A DNA stretch of 64,000 nt from Selaginella moellendorffii (Eukaryota; Streptophyta; Lycopodiopsida; Selaginellales; Selaginellaceae), in assembly GCF_000143415.4 (NCBI RefSeq), contig NW_003314364.1, positions 428,676 through 492,675 on the forward strand, in the 5' to 3' direction. Of this stretch, positions 25,213 through 34,520 are shown one piece after another. The notes under the pieces are model-generated. The model was given only the letters and a program-made list of their open reading frames with translations, searched no databases and had not been told where the DNA came from. The stretch's first letter is position 1; every line of letters begins with the position of its first letter. A program made the translations under genes and the position numbers.

Positions 25213-25326
25213 TGGTGCACCGGCGTGGGGAGTCACGCCAGGCATCTTGTGTGATGCCGTCCGTAGATGCATATACGGAGGTTGGGTTCGAGTCCCGACC
25301 CTCTAGTGCTTGGGTTCGAGTCCCAA
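25213..25326 (+). other. Chain of tRNA-like hairpins with two T-loop/B-box motifs
   Basis: Successive perfect or near-perfect stems: GGCGTG/CACGCC (25222-25227, 25234-25239), GGCATC/GATGCC (25241-25246, 25253-25258), TCCGTA/TACGGA (25260-25265, 25274-25279), GTTGGG/CCCGAC around TTCGAGT (25281-25299) and TTGGG/CCCAA around TTCGAGT (25310-25326). The last two resemble a tRNA T arm and contain the Pol III B box GGTTCGAGTCC. TGGTGCACCGGC at 25213 is a near match to an A box. No acceptor stem was seen, so it is not an ordinary tRNA gene. It could be a SINE-like or structural RNA module. Confidence 0.55.
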
Positions 25327-26821
25327 ATCACTAGGGCGTGGTGATGGTTTGGAATATGAGGACACTCATATTTCGGTGGTCATGGACTCTCAGTGGGGAG
25401 ACTGGTTTGGGCACACCGCCAAGCGAGGGATGCCTCGGAGTCGTGATGCACGGTTAGATTGCTTAGTGTGAAAGCTCGGCATATCTAACTTGAACGCTTT
25501 GGTGCAAGTGGCACCAAGGACGTGGTGAGTGAGATGGGGACACCTAATCTCAGTTGCTATGGACCCTTGGCCGGAAGGGCTGGCTTGGGCGCACCGCCAA
25601 GTGTGGGGGATGCCCCCAGGGTCGTAGTTAACAAGTTAAAGGTCTGGAAGACCTAGTACCTATTGGCAAACCTGTTAAGGTGCCGAGGTGAGATCACTAG
25701 GTGATCTTGTGGCTAAATAAGGACAAGGTCCTTGTTTGGGTTAAGGAATAAGGTTTCTAGTTCAAAGTGTTGATTTGAACTATTGAGGATGGTGTGGCTT
25801 GGTCGTGATGACCAAGTGGGAAGAGCACCTAAGGGAAATAAACTATGTCCGTGCGATGGCATAGTGAGTCCGAGGAAAGTAGTCTCTATAAAAGACCCAT
25901 GGGAGGGTCACGAAGTTGGGCCGTGGATAGAGCCCATAGCAGAAGATGCTAAAGAGACGTACTAGGGGTGAACATCCTCTGGACTTGGCAAAGAAGAGTC
26001 TTTGCTATGGAACCGAAACAATACCTCAAGGAGGGAGGTAGAGATTTGGTGTTGCTTGGTGCAACAATCAACGGATAGGAGCAAAAGATGAGTGGCCAAG
26101 ATAGGGCCGTGGAATCCCTTGGAAGGAATCCAAGTGACAAAGTTAGGCGAGGAACACTAATGTGTTGGACGCTAACAAGTTGCGGGAAAGGAAGTGTGTT
26201 TCCAAGGAGGGATTCCGAAATGCTTCGATTTGGCGAAAGTGGAAGCTCCAAGGGAGGGAGCGGTAAGGTAGCCAAATGATAGGGCCATGAACAGCCCTAG
26301 CACAAAGTATGATAACTGGAACTTTGGCACGAAATAGAAGAGAGGATGATGGTGCCCTCGAGTAGAGAACTTCCTAGGATGGGAAGTGGAGTTGCACAAA
26401 AGGTGCAAGGCAAGGTGTTGGAGACACCTAGGGAATTGACTCCAAGAAGTCAAAATTCAAAGTTCCAAAGTGCAAAGGTTATATCGATGGAAATTGAGAC
26501 TACTCTAGAAGGAGTAGTGGGATTGATTTAGAGAAGGGTCTCTAAGAGGTTTAGCAGGAACTAAACCAATAAAAAGAGAGAACCACTACATGTGGTCCAA
26601 TCAGTCTCTAAGTTGGAGAGACTACCCTCCTTAGAGGATGGGCAAGGCATGGTGAGCCTTTGGTGTCAAACCATTGAAGAATATGCAAAAGGCATGGTGA
26701 GCCTTCAATGTCAAACCCTTGACAAGTATTGGCTAGGTGCCAAGGATGGAAATGGTAACACGTGCGGGTGTTACTTTATAAAATGGTTTACCGTTCGATG
26801 AGGACATCGAACTTCGTCTAT

Positions 26822-26832
26822 GGGTGGTGGAG
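26822..26832 (+). other. Putative polypurine tract
   Basis: GGGTGGTGGAG lies next to the 3' LTR start and is found at the same place in the old plus copy (9357-9366) and, in complement, in the minus element (16891-16901). Confidence 0.6.
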
Positions 26833-26833
26833 T

Positions 26834-27467
26834 TGTGAGACACAAAATCCCTAGGCCCCAAAGTGGAGCCGGAAAGGGTGCCACGTGGTAGTGGCTGAAG
26901 CGAGAGCCAAACGAGCGTAACACGTTTGGACCAAAAGCTCCGACTTGAAAAGTCAAGAGCGGGAGTGGAACTCCCAACGAAGTGCTCGAGGAACGAGCAC
27001 GAAGCGAGCAAAAAGCGAGGCTCCAAAAAGGGACCCAAAAGGACCAACACATGACACGTGGAAGTGTCCGAGATGGACTCGAGTTGGAGTCCGAAGTGGA
27101 GTCCGAGATGGACTCGAGTTGGAGTCCAAAGTGGAGTCCGAGATGGACCCGAGTTGGAGTCCAAAGTGGAGTCCGAGATGGACCCGAGTTGAAGTCCGAA
27201 GTGGAGTCCGAGATGGACCCGAGTTGGAGTCCGAAGTGGAGTCCGAGATGGACCCGAGATGGAGTCCGAGAAGGAGTCCGAAGTGGAGTCCGAGGTGGAC
27301 CCGAGATGGACCCGAGTTGGAGTCCGAAGTGGAGTCCGAGATGGACCCGAGATGGAGTCCGAGATGGAGTCCGAGATGGACCCGAGATGGACCCGAGATG
27401 GAGTCCGGGATGGAGTCCGAGATGGAGTCCGAGATGGAGTCCAAGATGGAGTCGAGACCGAGACCGG

Positions 27468-27499
<32 letters not shown>

Positions 27500-28608
27500 T
27501 CGGGACCGAGACCGAGACCGAGGCCGAGGCCGAGACCGAGCCCGAGCCCGAGCCCGAGCCCGAGTCCGAGTCCGAGTCCGAGTCCGAGTCCGAGTCCGAG
27601 TCTGGAGCCTGAGAGGGTGAAAGCCCAAAGCGTTCGTCTCCCAGACCCTGGGGGGTTTGGTGAGCTCCAAAAGTATAGTAGGGGGAGGACTGCAGTGGAG
27701 CCAGTTTGGCCAGGAAAGGCCAGTTTGGCCCAGGAAGGCCGGACCCAGTGTTGGGTGATGAGCTGCCCACTGGGAAGTCCAAGACTAGAGTGAACACAGA
27801 CCGACAAGCGGGGTAGCTTGGTGAAGTGTTCAAGAGCCGGCTCTAGTTCCCCCGGGAGATCGACTGGCCGATGCTCCCAGTCCAAGTGTGGGTGGCACTA
27901 CCTACTTGGATACCAGGCGTGGCTCAACGGAACCTCGCTCTAAGCCCATGGCTAGAGCACCTAAAGGCGAAAGGTGGGGAGAGTACCCAGGTGGCTCGCG
28001 TAAGGCCACGGTGTTCCGAAATGGTGTCCCAAAGTCCCAGACTGTGGAAAGGAAGAGGGGTAGCCCTCTGGTGGGGTGACCAAGGACACAGTCACACAGT
28101 GAGGAAGTCCTCGAGGATAGTGGGACTTAGTGGTCGAGCCAGTGGGCCTTGACCCAGTGGCAGTGTTGGCGAACACAGCCAAGGACAGAAAGGGACTTGG
28201 TGGGGACCGGAACAGAGATATTGGGGAAGGCTATTCCCCATGTCTGTAGGCATCCTAAGGATGTTAAGGAGTGGATCTGGGATGATCCCTCATGGACGAA
28301 TGACCTAGTCTTTGAGAGACGGGATTGGAATGCAGGTGGTGTTGGACCACCAGTGTGACCAAGGTAATTGGGCATGGCCTTAGCGTAACGGGCCGATACG
28401 TCGGTGGTACCTTGGGGTGTCGATCATGGGATCGGACACGTGGAGCACTTGGACCAAGTGCTAAGGTTGAGTGGCATGGATGCCATTCTCGGGGCTAGCA
28501 AGCCCCAAGTCCTGAGTTGGACTTATGGAGGTTGTGAATGAGACTCCTCCAAGTGGACGGAGGTGTGGTTAAGTGACTAAAGTAGAATGGAAAAATTAGT
28601 CGCTTACA
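26834..28608 (+). repeat. 3' LTR of the complete element
   Basis: 1775 bp, nearly identical to 20956-22736. The minisatellite at about 27064-27609 is one hexamer shorter. It is followed by the target duplication CAGAC. Confidence 0.93.
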
Positions 28609-29544
28609 CAGACTAGGAGGATAGCTTTGCACATTTTACTATGCCTTAGCAAGTATTCTTAGGGATGAACCTACCCGATAGCCTAGGGAGTGGTTCCTCA
28701 ATCTTGGGCATGCTCACTTTATAATCCCACACATTGGGATTAACATTACTGCTTATGGGCCTCTACATGCCCATCACTAGCCTTGCCAAAATTCTTTTTT
28801 TTTATTGGCTTTGTCCAATTCGGGTAGACAGTCTTCTCCTGTCTCCACAACCTTGCACATTTGGATAGCACCTACTATCCATCATTTGCTAGGGACTTAG
28901 TCCCTTGGGCCTTATTTATTGCCCTTGCGACATGAAACACCACCTCCTGGTGTTCTAGAGTGTTTGGGTGTCCCAATGATAGCCTCCTGACAATGAGCAT
29001 TCCCGTTTATGACATTGACTTACTATATCGCAACATAAGCAATTTATCCCCCGTAAGGGTATATCTAACTTCCTTATGCCATTAAGAAGTCTTGGATAGC
29101 TACCTTCTACCCATTTAGCCAATTATCTTGCACTTCTTGCTTAGTTGCCCCATAGTTGTCAAGTCCTACGACTCATTGCTTGGTGCTTCCACACCTCCAT
29201 TGTTATCTAGGTCACCACACTCTAACCACATGCCTTCCAGCTTAGGCCATGCCATTCCCGCTTCCATTGGGATTCCCTTGGCAAGGGGTTCTTATGCACC
29301 CACCATCCTAACCTCAAGGTATCACACCTTGGCACATTTGGTGTTTCCACACCATCGGCCCCACGAGCCTACCCTTACGACACGACTTATTAGTGTCTAG
29401 GTCTTTGCCAAGACCAATATAGTTGTTCCTCATGCTAACTATCCGTTAGCACCGCACCATAGTGTTTGCACCCAACTCTGGGCCAAAGTTGCTTTCTTCT
29501 GGGAACATCTTTCCCACAACTTTAGTATGGCACATTCTGCCATC

Positions 29545-31114
29545 AATGACTAAATTTTCCATTCTTCTTTAGTCACTTAACCACACCTCCAACCACTTGG
29601 AGGAGTCTCACTCACAACCTCCATAAGTCTTATTTCAGACTTGGGCTTGCTAGCCCCAAGAATGGCATCCCCGCCACTCAACCTTTGCACTTGATCCAAG
29701 TGCTCCACGTGTCCGATCCCATGACCGACACCCCAAGGTACCACCGACATATCAGCCCGTTATGCTAAGGCCATGCCCATTTACCTTGGTCACACCGGTG
29801 GTCTAACACCACCTGCATCGCAGTCCCATCTCTCAAGGACTGGGCCATCCGTCCATGAGTGATCCTTCCAGATACACTCCTTAGCATGCTTAGGATGCCC
29901 ACAGACATGGGGAATAGCCTTCCCCAATATCTCTTTTCCGGTCTTCACCAAGTCCCTTTCTGCCCATGGCCGTGTTCGCCAACACTGCCACTGGATCGAG
30001 GCCCACAGCCCGACCACTAAGTCCCACGGTCTTCTGGGACTTCCTCACCACTCGACTGTATCCTTGGTCACTACCCCAGAGGACTACTCCTCTTCCTTTC
30101 CACAGTCTGGGCGTTTGGGACAACATTTCGGAACACCGTGGCCCTACGCGGGCCTCATAGGTACTCTCCCTGCCTTCTGCCTTTGGGTGCTTTAGCCATG
30201 GGCTTAGAGCGAGGTTCCATTGAGCCACACCAAGTATCCAAGTAGGTAGTGCCACCCACACTTGGATTAGGAGCCTTGAACACTTCACCAAGCTACCCCG
30301 CTTGTCAGTCCGTATTCACTCTAGTCTTGGACTTCCCAATGGTCAGTTCATCACCCAACACTGGGTATGGCCTTCTTGGGCCAAACTGGCCTTTCCTGGG
30401 CCAAATTGGCCCTTCCTGGCCAAACTGGCTCCACTGGGCTCCAACCCCCACACTCTCCCTATTATACTTTTAGAACCCCCCGCAACCCCCCCCCCCTGGG
30501 GGACGATCATTTTGGGCTTTCACCCAACTGCCTGTATTAGTATTCGGACTCGGACTCGGGCTCGAACTCGGACTCGGACTCGGTTTGGGTCCCGGTTTCA
30601 GACTCGGACTCGGTCTCGGTCTCGGTTTCATCTCGGACTCCATCTCGGGTCCCTCTCGGACTCCATCTCGGACTCCATCTCAGGTCCATCTCAGACTCCA
30701 TCTCAGGTCCATCTCGTACTCCATCTCGGGTCCATCTCGGACTCCATCTCGGACTCCATCTCGGGTCCATCTCGGGTCCATCTTGGGTCCATCTCGGACT
30801 CCATCTCGGATCCATCTCGGACTCCGTCTCGAACTCCATCTCGGACTCCACTTCGGACCCCAACTCGGGTCCATCTCGGACACTTCCACGTGTCATGTGT
30901 TGGTCCTTTTTGGGTCCCTTTTTGGAGCCTTGCTTATTGCTCGCTTTGTGCTCGTTCCTCGAGCACTTCGTTAGGAGTTCCACTCCCACTCTCGACCTTT
31001 TCAAGTCGGAGCTTTTTAGTCCAAACATGTTACGCTCGTTTGGTTTTTGCTTTAGCCACTACCACGTGGCACCCTTTCGGCTCCCCTTTAGGGCTTAGGG
31101 ATTTGTGTCTCACA
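29545..31114 (-). mobile_element. LTR of the large family, minus strand (possible 5' LTR of the minus element)
   Basis: Reverse-complement LTR lacking the first few terminal bases at its low-coordinate end, and ending TGTCTCACA at 31114. It has a minisatellite at about 30537-30885 and a small internal deletion near 30267. It may be the 5' LTR of the element whose 3' LTR is 15211-16889, with primer site and adjoining internal region lost. A separate truncated insertion is also possible. Confidence 0.75.
30537..30885 (-). repeat. Minisatellite inside LTR (minus orientation)
   Basis: The shortest of the well-preserved arrays, made of CTCGGACTCCATCTC-type units in reverse. Confidence 0.85.
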
Positions 31115-31115
31115 C

Positions 31116-31249
31116 ATAAGTGCCATTCATGGGACTAACAAATTCCTAAGTTTGGAATAAAACTTATAGAGGTTGTGATTGAGGCTCTTCCAAGTGGTCA
31201 AATGTATGGTTAAGTAACTAAAGTAAAATGGAAAATTTAGTCACTTACA
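31116..31249 (+). mobile_element. 3' end fragment of a plus-strand LTR, large family
   Basis: Matches the last about 130 bases of the LTR (GCCATTC...CACTTACA). It has no primer site after it. It is the outermost trace of the family on the right side of the nest. Confidence 0.75.
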
Positions 31250-31254
31250 ATTAA

Positions 31255-31446
31255 TGTAAACTTTTGAATTTAGACTTCCCAGAAGGTCACCCAACCCAGT
31301 ACTATTCAAATCTAATGATATTTAACCCCACATATCCCATGACCCTTAACCGATTGGAAAAAGGGGTGCATTTTTATTCATTGGCTCTTTCCTTATATTT
31401 AAACCTTATAAATCGTCTTTCAAATCATTTTCTTTAATTGCTTACA
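31255..31446 (-). mobile_element. Solo LTR of the TRIM family
   Basis: 192 bp, from TGTAAACTTTTGAATTTAGAC to TTGCTTACA. It is the reverse complement of the TRIM LTRs at 8207-8397 and 8605-8798. No clear target duplication. It is the last transposable sequence before the gene-rich part. Confidence 0.75.
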
Positions 31447-32599
31447 TTTGCTTCCTGGTAGCCTATTCCAAATTTCAAACTGGTTATAACTTTCACAAAA
31501 GGTATAGCAACAGTAAATTAGTGGTAGTTATTAAAACTATTGTCAGATAGATGCTAATACACTGGAGTGGGGAGATTGGGGATATTAATGTGGTGCAACT
31601 GCTTCTTGACAGCCCATTCCAGCTTCAAACTGGTTATAACTTTCACAAAAGATGTAGCAAATCAGCACCTTAAGGTAAACACATGCATAAGACATTGGAG
31701 CAAGCAAGAGGACGAGACTTGTTGAAAACTTCAATAAGCCCACCTTTTGTAGTCCAGTCCCACATACTACTGGATGCATTTCAGCAAGTCTACGTCATTA
31801 TTGTATTCGCCAATAATTTGCCTCTACACATGGAGCTATGAACAAAGGATAAAGACAAATCTTGAACCCATATTCCAATGTGTAAAGTATTCTTACAAAC
31901 TAAGCAAATCCATTATACCCTAGATAATTCACTCAATGTTTGAAGCGTACTGCTAGATGTAGTAATAGTAATAGCAGCCATGGCCCAAAATGTTTGGCCA
32001 TCAAAGAAATGTATCCTGCACTTTGGCCACCAAAAATGCAGCATCGACAACACACAGTCTTTTCCACAACTTTAACAATATTGTATGAAATGATTTTAAT
32101 TGCAATACACTTTGTATTTTTGACTTCAACCATATATCCATGACCTAATTGGACACCTTAACTAGATTGTTACCCGATTTAGTGTTAGTTTGTAGTGTGA
32201 TAAGAAAATCCATCTTTCTCTCTTTTTTTTTACAACCAATTTGAACACTCTCATATCATATCGTTTTGCTGGAGCAATATATAGCACTTTTCACTTTCAC
32301 AGCTCTAGTAAATTCTTGAGCAACAATGTAGATTACTTCTGAGAAGATTGATATGCCACTAAGGTTTAATAGCATGTAATTCAAGTTCTATAGCTTAATC
32401 ATCCATGTAAGACTTTGGACTGAAATAATATTTTAAGTATATTCTTAAACCAAAAAGAAATTCAACCAGCCTCCACTCGAAGGTCAGAAAGATCACTCAA
32501 TTAGACAAGTTCAGCTTTAAGGAATCCGGAAGATTCAGTTGGTATCCTGCTCAGGTGGTCTTGGAGGTCCTGCTGGACTAGTTGATTTCTTCATGGCTC
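31447..32599. other. Gene-poor, AT-rich stretch
   Basis: No gene recognised. It holds a 60-bp direct repeat (31450-31510 and 31601-31661), but the open frames on both strands are short and have no family resemblance. Confidence 0.6.
31450..31661. repeat. Pair of about 60-bp direct repeats
   Basis: 31450-31510 and 31601-31661 share TTCAAACTGGTTATAACTTT and flanking bases, with about 80-85% identity by eye. Spacing is about 150 bp. The origin is unknown. Confidence 0.75.
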
Positions 32600-32617
32600 C
32601 TCCACGGCTTTAGCACC

Positions 32618-32758
32618 GCTCCAGAGGCTGACCACGCCCGGCAACGGCACAAGATGCACGGCGTGGTGCCACAGGTTACAACAAACGCCACGCTCGTCGA
32701 CTTTTACGAGTTTGCATGCAGCGCATGAGCATGCACAAGGTCGACTCAACTCGACGCC
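32618..32758 (+). pseudogene. Relic of the PPR gene's 3' part
   Basis: Two blocks match the sense strand of the PPR gene at 38104-39699. Block 32618-32650 corresponds to the complement of 38781-38812. Block 32689-32758 corresponds to the complement of about 38430-38550, including a shared ATGAGCATGCACAAGGTC. The sequence between the matching blocks is deleted and the frame is lost. The relic faces the 3' end of the ArfGAP gene tail to tail, just as the intact PPR gene faces an ArfGAP relic at 38044-38215. Confidence 0.75.
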
Positions 32759-32910
32759 TTGGCTGTCGGCTGAGGCAGCAACGGTACCCCTAAGTCTAGA
32801 TCCACTATCCAGGCAACCCCGGAGAGACTTCACTCGGGAACCTTTAAAACAGAGTGACAGGCAACAGACAATTATTCTCTCCGTTTCTATTCATCTGCTA
32901 CACACAGTTC

Positions 32911-34446
32911 TTACCGGATCCGGTCTTGTATGTCTGCAAGAAGGCTCGACGCAAACGAGCTGAGCTTCTTCCCAGTCTGGCCAGCCATTTGTTTCAACGC
33001 GGACATGTCCTGAGAGGCCTGAAAAAATCACCCAGGTCACTTATATATATAAATATACACAACCAAGCCTCTCTCACGCACCTGCATTGATAATCTTGTC
33101 ACGAGTTCCGATGCGGTCAGATCTGCGGACGATGCAACGGAGTTGCCTTCGTTTCGGTCGAAGAAGTCGGCACTTGATATGGAGGACGAGTTCTGCAAGC
33201 CAGTGTTCAAGGGATAACTAGTCCGCGTCAAAAACGAGCTTACCGCGAATTTTTGCAGGCGCACGTTGTTATCTACATCCGCAACCTTGCTGGGATCGTT
33301 GAAAAACTGCGCAGAGGATATAGACTTGGCATTTGAAAACTTTCGTTGAGCCTCGTCACTTTCTTCAACCTGTAAACGAGGAGTGTGATAAGAACTATCT
33401 ACTATGGCGCTGCTACTCAGATCGGTACCTGGGTCTTAGATCGACTGGAACGGGAGGAACTCTTCGCCTCGGAACTAAAGTCGGAGAAAAAGTCGGTTTT
33501 ACTGGACGGTGCCACCACGTGCCCGGAGTTTGTAGACACCGCAGGTGGATCGTCATCGTCGGCATAGACGAAACGAGATCTAGGAGCAGGAGCAGCTTGC
33601 ACAACCGCGGGAGAAGGCGCCGTCCCCGCTGCTGCTGCTGTCTCTGTCTCTGCCGGCTTCTGATCATACAGGTTGTCACTAGTCTGCAGTCAAGAAGTAG
33701 AGTTTTCAGTATACGAGCGAGCGGCCAAGGGAAGTTGAAAAACATAACCTTGGTGGTGAGCTTCTTCACACCCAGGCCTCCACCCGACTTTCCACCTCCA
33801 ATCTTTCTCATGCCAACAGCGGAGGACTTTTTGGGCAGGGCGACAGCAGGAGTGACAACAGGTGGTAGCAGCGCCGCATCGTTGTCGACGTGCTCGTCGT
33901 CAAAGTGCGGTGAGGCAGGCCCGAGCTTGGGGCTCGCAACTGTGTCAAGTTTGGCGGAATCCTTGGCGAGAACTTGCCTGTAAAGCTCGGCCGCTCTGGA
34001 CGTATACTTGGACTCGATCTTGCCACCGTCAGTCCAGCCGTGCTGCTTGAAAAAGGCATGCGCACGACCATTCCCACCAACAAGCATCAGCTTGAGCTGA
34101 TCTTGCGTCCACGAGTCGAGATTGGTGGACCTGTGAAGAGCCATTCTCATTCGTCACAAGAATCGAGACCAAGTCACTCTCTCACTCGATCGCTCACCTC
34201 ACGAAGCTTATGTGAACGCCCAGGCTGCGGTGGAGAGCCGAGCAGTCGAGGCAGATGAAGACTCCATAGGGGATTGATGCCCAGGTTGGGTTCTTCGTGG
34301 AGCAATCGAAGCACACCTGCATTAAAACAAAGGAAACAAAGCTAAGCTAGGGGTATGGCGCTCTTAGTACCTTGTTGTCCGCCTTGGCCTTGAGCCGCCT
34401 GAACACGGCGTCTCTCTCCCAGTGCTCGTCCCCCTCCGGCAGCCAT
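32911..34446 (-). CDS. ARF GTPase-activating protein, AGD8/9/10 (ArfGAP2/3) class
   Basis: Stimulates GTP hydrolysis by ARF GTPases on Golgi (COPI) vesicles, by family knowledge. Seven exons: 34446-34371, 34316-34198, 34130-33749, 33683-33429, 33369-33244, 33192-33082, 33018-32911. The ArfGAP zinc finger is complete (C-x2-C-x16-C-x2-C in exon 2), with the arginine finger in the following [12 protein letters not shown] and the conserved [17 protein letters not shown] in exon 3. The C-terminal half has the class motifs [16 protein letters not shown] and [11 protein letters not shown], and the protein ends DRIR. The first ATG (34446-34444) is one base out of frame: a run of five G (complement of 34430-34434) has one base too many, and with four the CDS is an exact multiple of three giving 391 residues, the usual length. 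It may be a sequencing error or a real frameshift. Divergent from the gene starting at 34521. Confidence 0.88.
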
Positions 34447-34520
34447 GAGCCTAGATCTAGGTCTCCTCCTCCCTTCCTGGTTACCCTAAATAAGGGCCAA
34501 GGGTTTATCGATCCGGGAAA
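34447..34520. promoter_or_regulatory. Very short bidirectional promoter, ArfGAP / At5g58100-like gene
   Basis: Only 74 bases separate the two start codons. ACCCTAAA (34483-34490) and AGGGTTTA (34500-34507) resemble plant telo-box motifs in the two orientations. No TATA box is obvious. Both 5' UTRs and the promoter must overlap the neighbouring gene, unless further upstream exons exist. Confidence 0.5.

Larger units (their letters stand above)
20956..28608 (+). mobile_element. Complete non-autonomous (LARD-like) LTR retrotransposon
   Basis: The parts are: 5' LTR 20956-22736 (1781 bp), primer site 22740-22751, internal region 22737-26833 (4.1 kb), polypurine-like GGGTGGTGGAG at 26822-26832 and 3' LTR 26834-28608 (1775 bp). 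The target duplication CAGAC is perfect (20951-20955 and 28609-28613). The LTRs differ by only two or three bases plus a 6-bp unit in the minisatellite, so the insertion is recent. The internal region has no frame above about 110 codons and no gag, protease, RT, RNase H or integrase motif. Mobilisation must therefore have used proteins supplied in trans. I cannot tell whether the helper is Gypsy or Copia. Confidence 0.93.
16890..29544 (-). mobile_element. Internal region of the minus-strand element, split by two insertions
   Basis: Three pieces, 16890-17424, 19212-20955 and 28609-29544, read continuously when the plus-strand solo LTR (17425-19211) and the complete element (20956-28608) are removed. 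They are collinear with the reverse of about 23600-26833. The part next to the 5' LTR and its primer site is missing, because the region stops at an LTR near 29545. No gag/pol was seen. Confidence 0.8.

Noticed and set aside
25281-25326. tRNA genes
   Set aside because: The T-arm-like hairpins are perfect, but there is no acceptor stem and no complete cloverleaf; the segment is part of the retrotransposon interior.
32591-32833. Frame that could be a last exon of the ArfGAP gene
   Set aside because: The ArfGAP frame reaches a natural stop (DRIR, TAA at 32913-32911) where family members end, and this stretch is the antisense of the PPR relic.
32854-33264. Short frames around 32,700-33,300 as separate small genes
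   Set aside because: They overlap ArfGAP exons 5-7 and its introns in other frames or the opposite strand.
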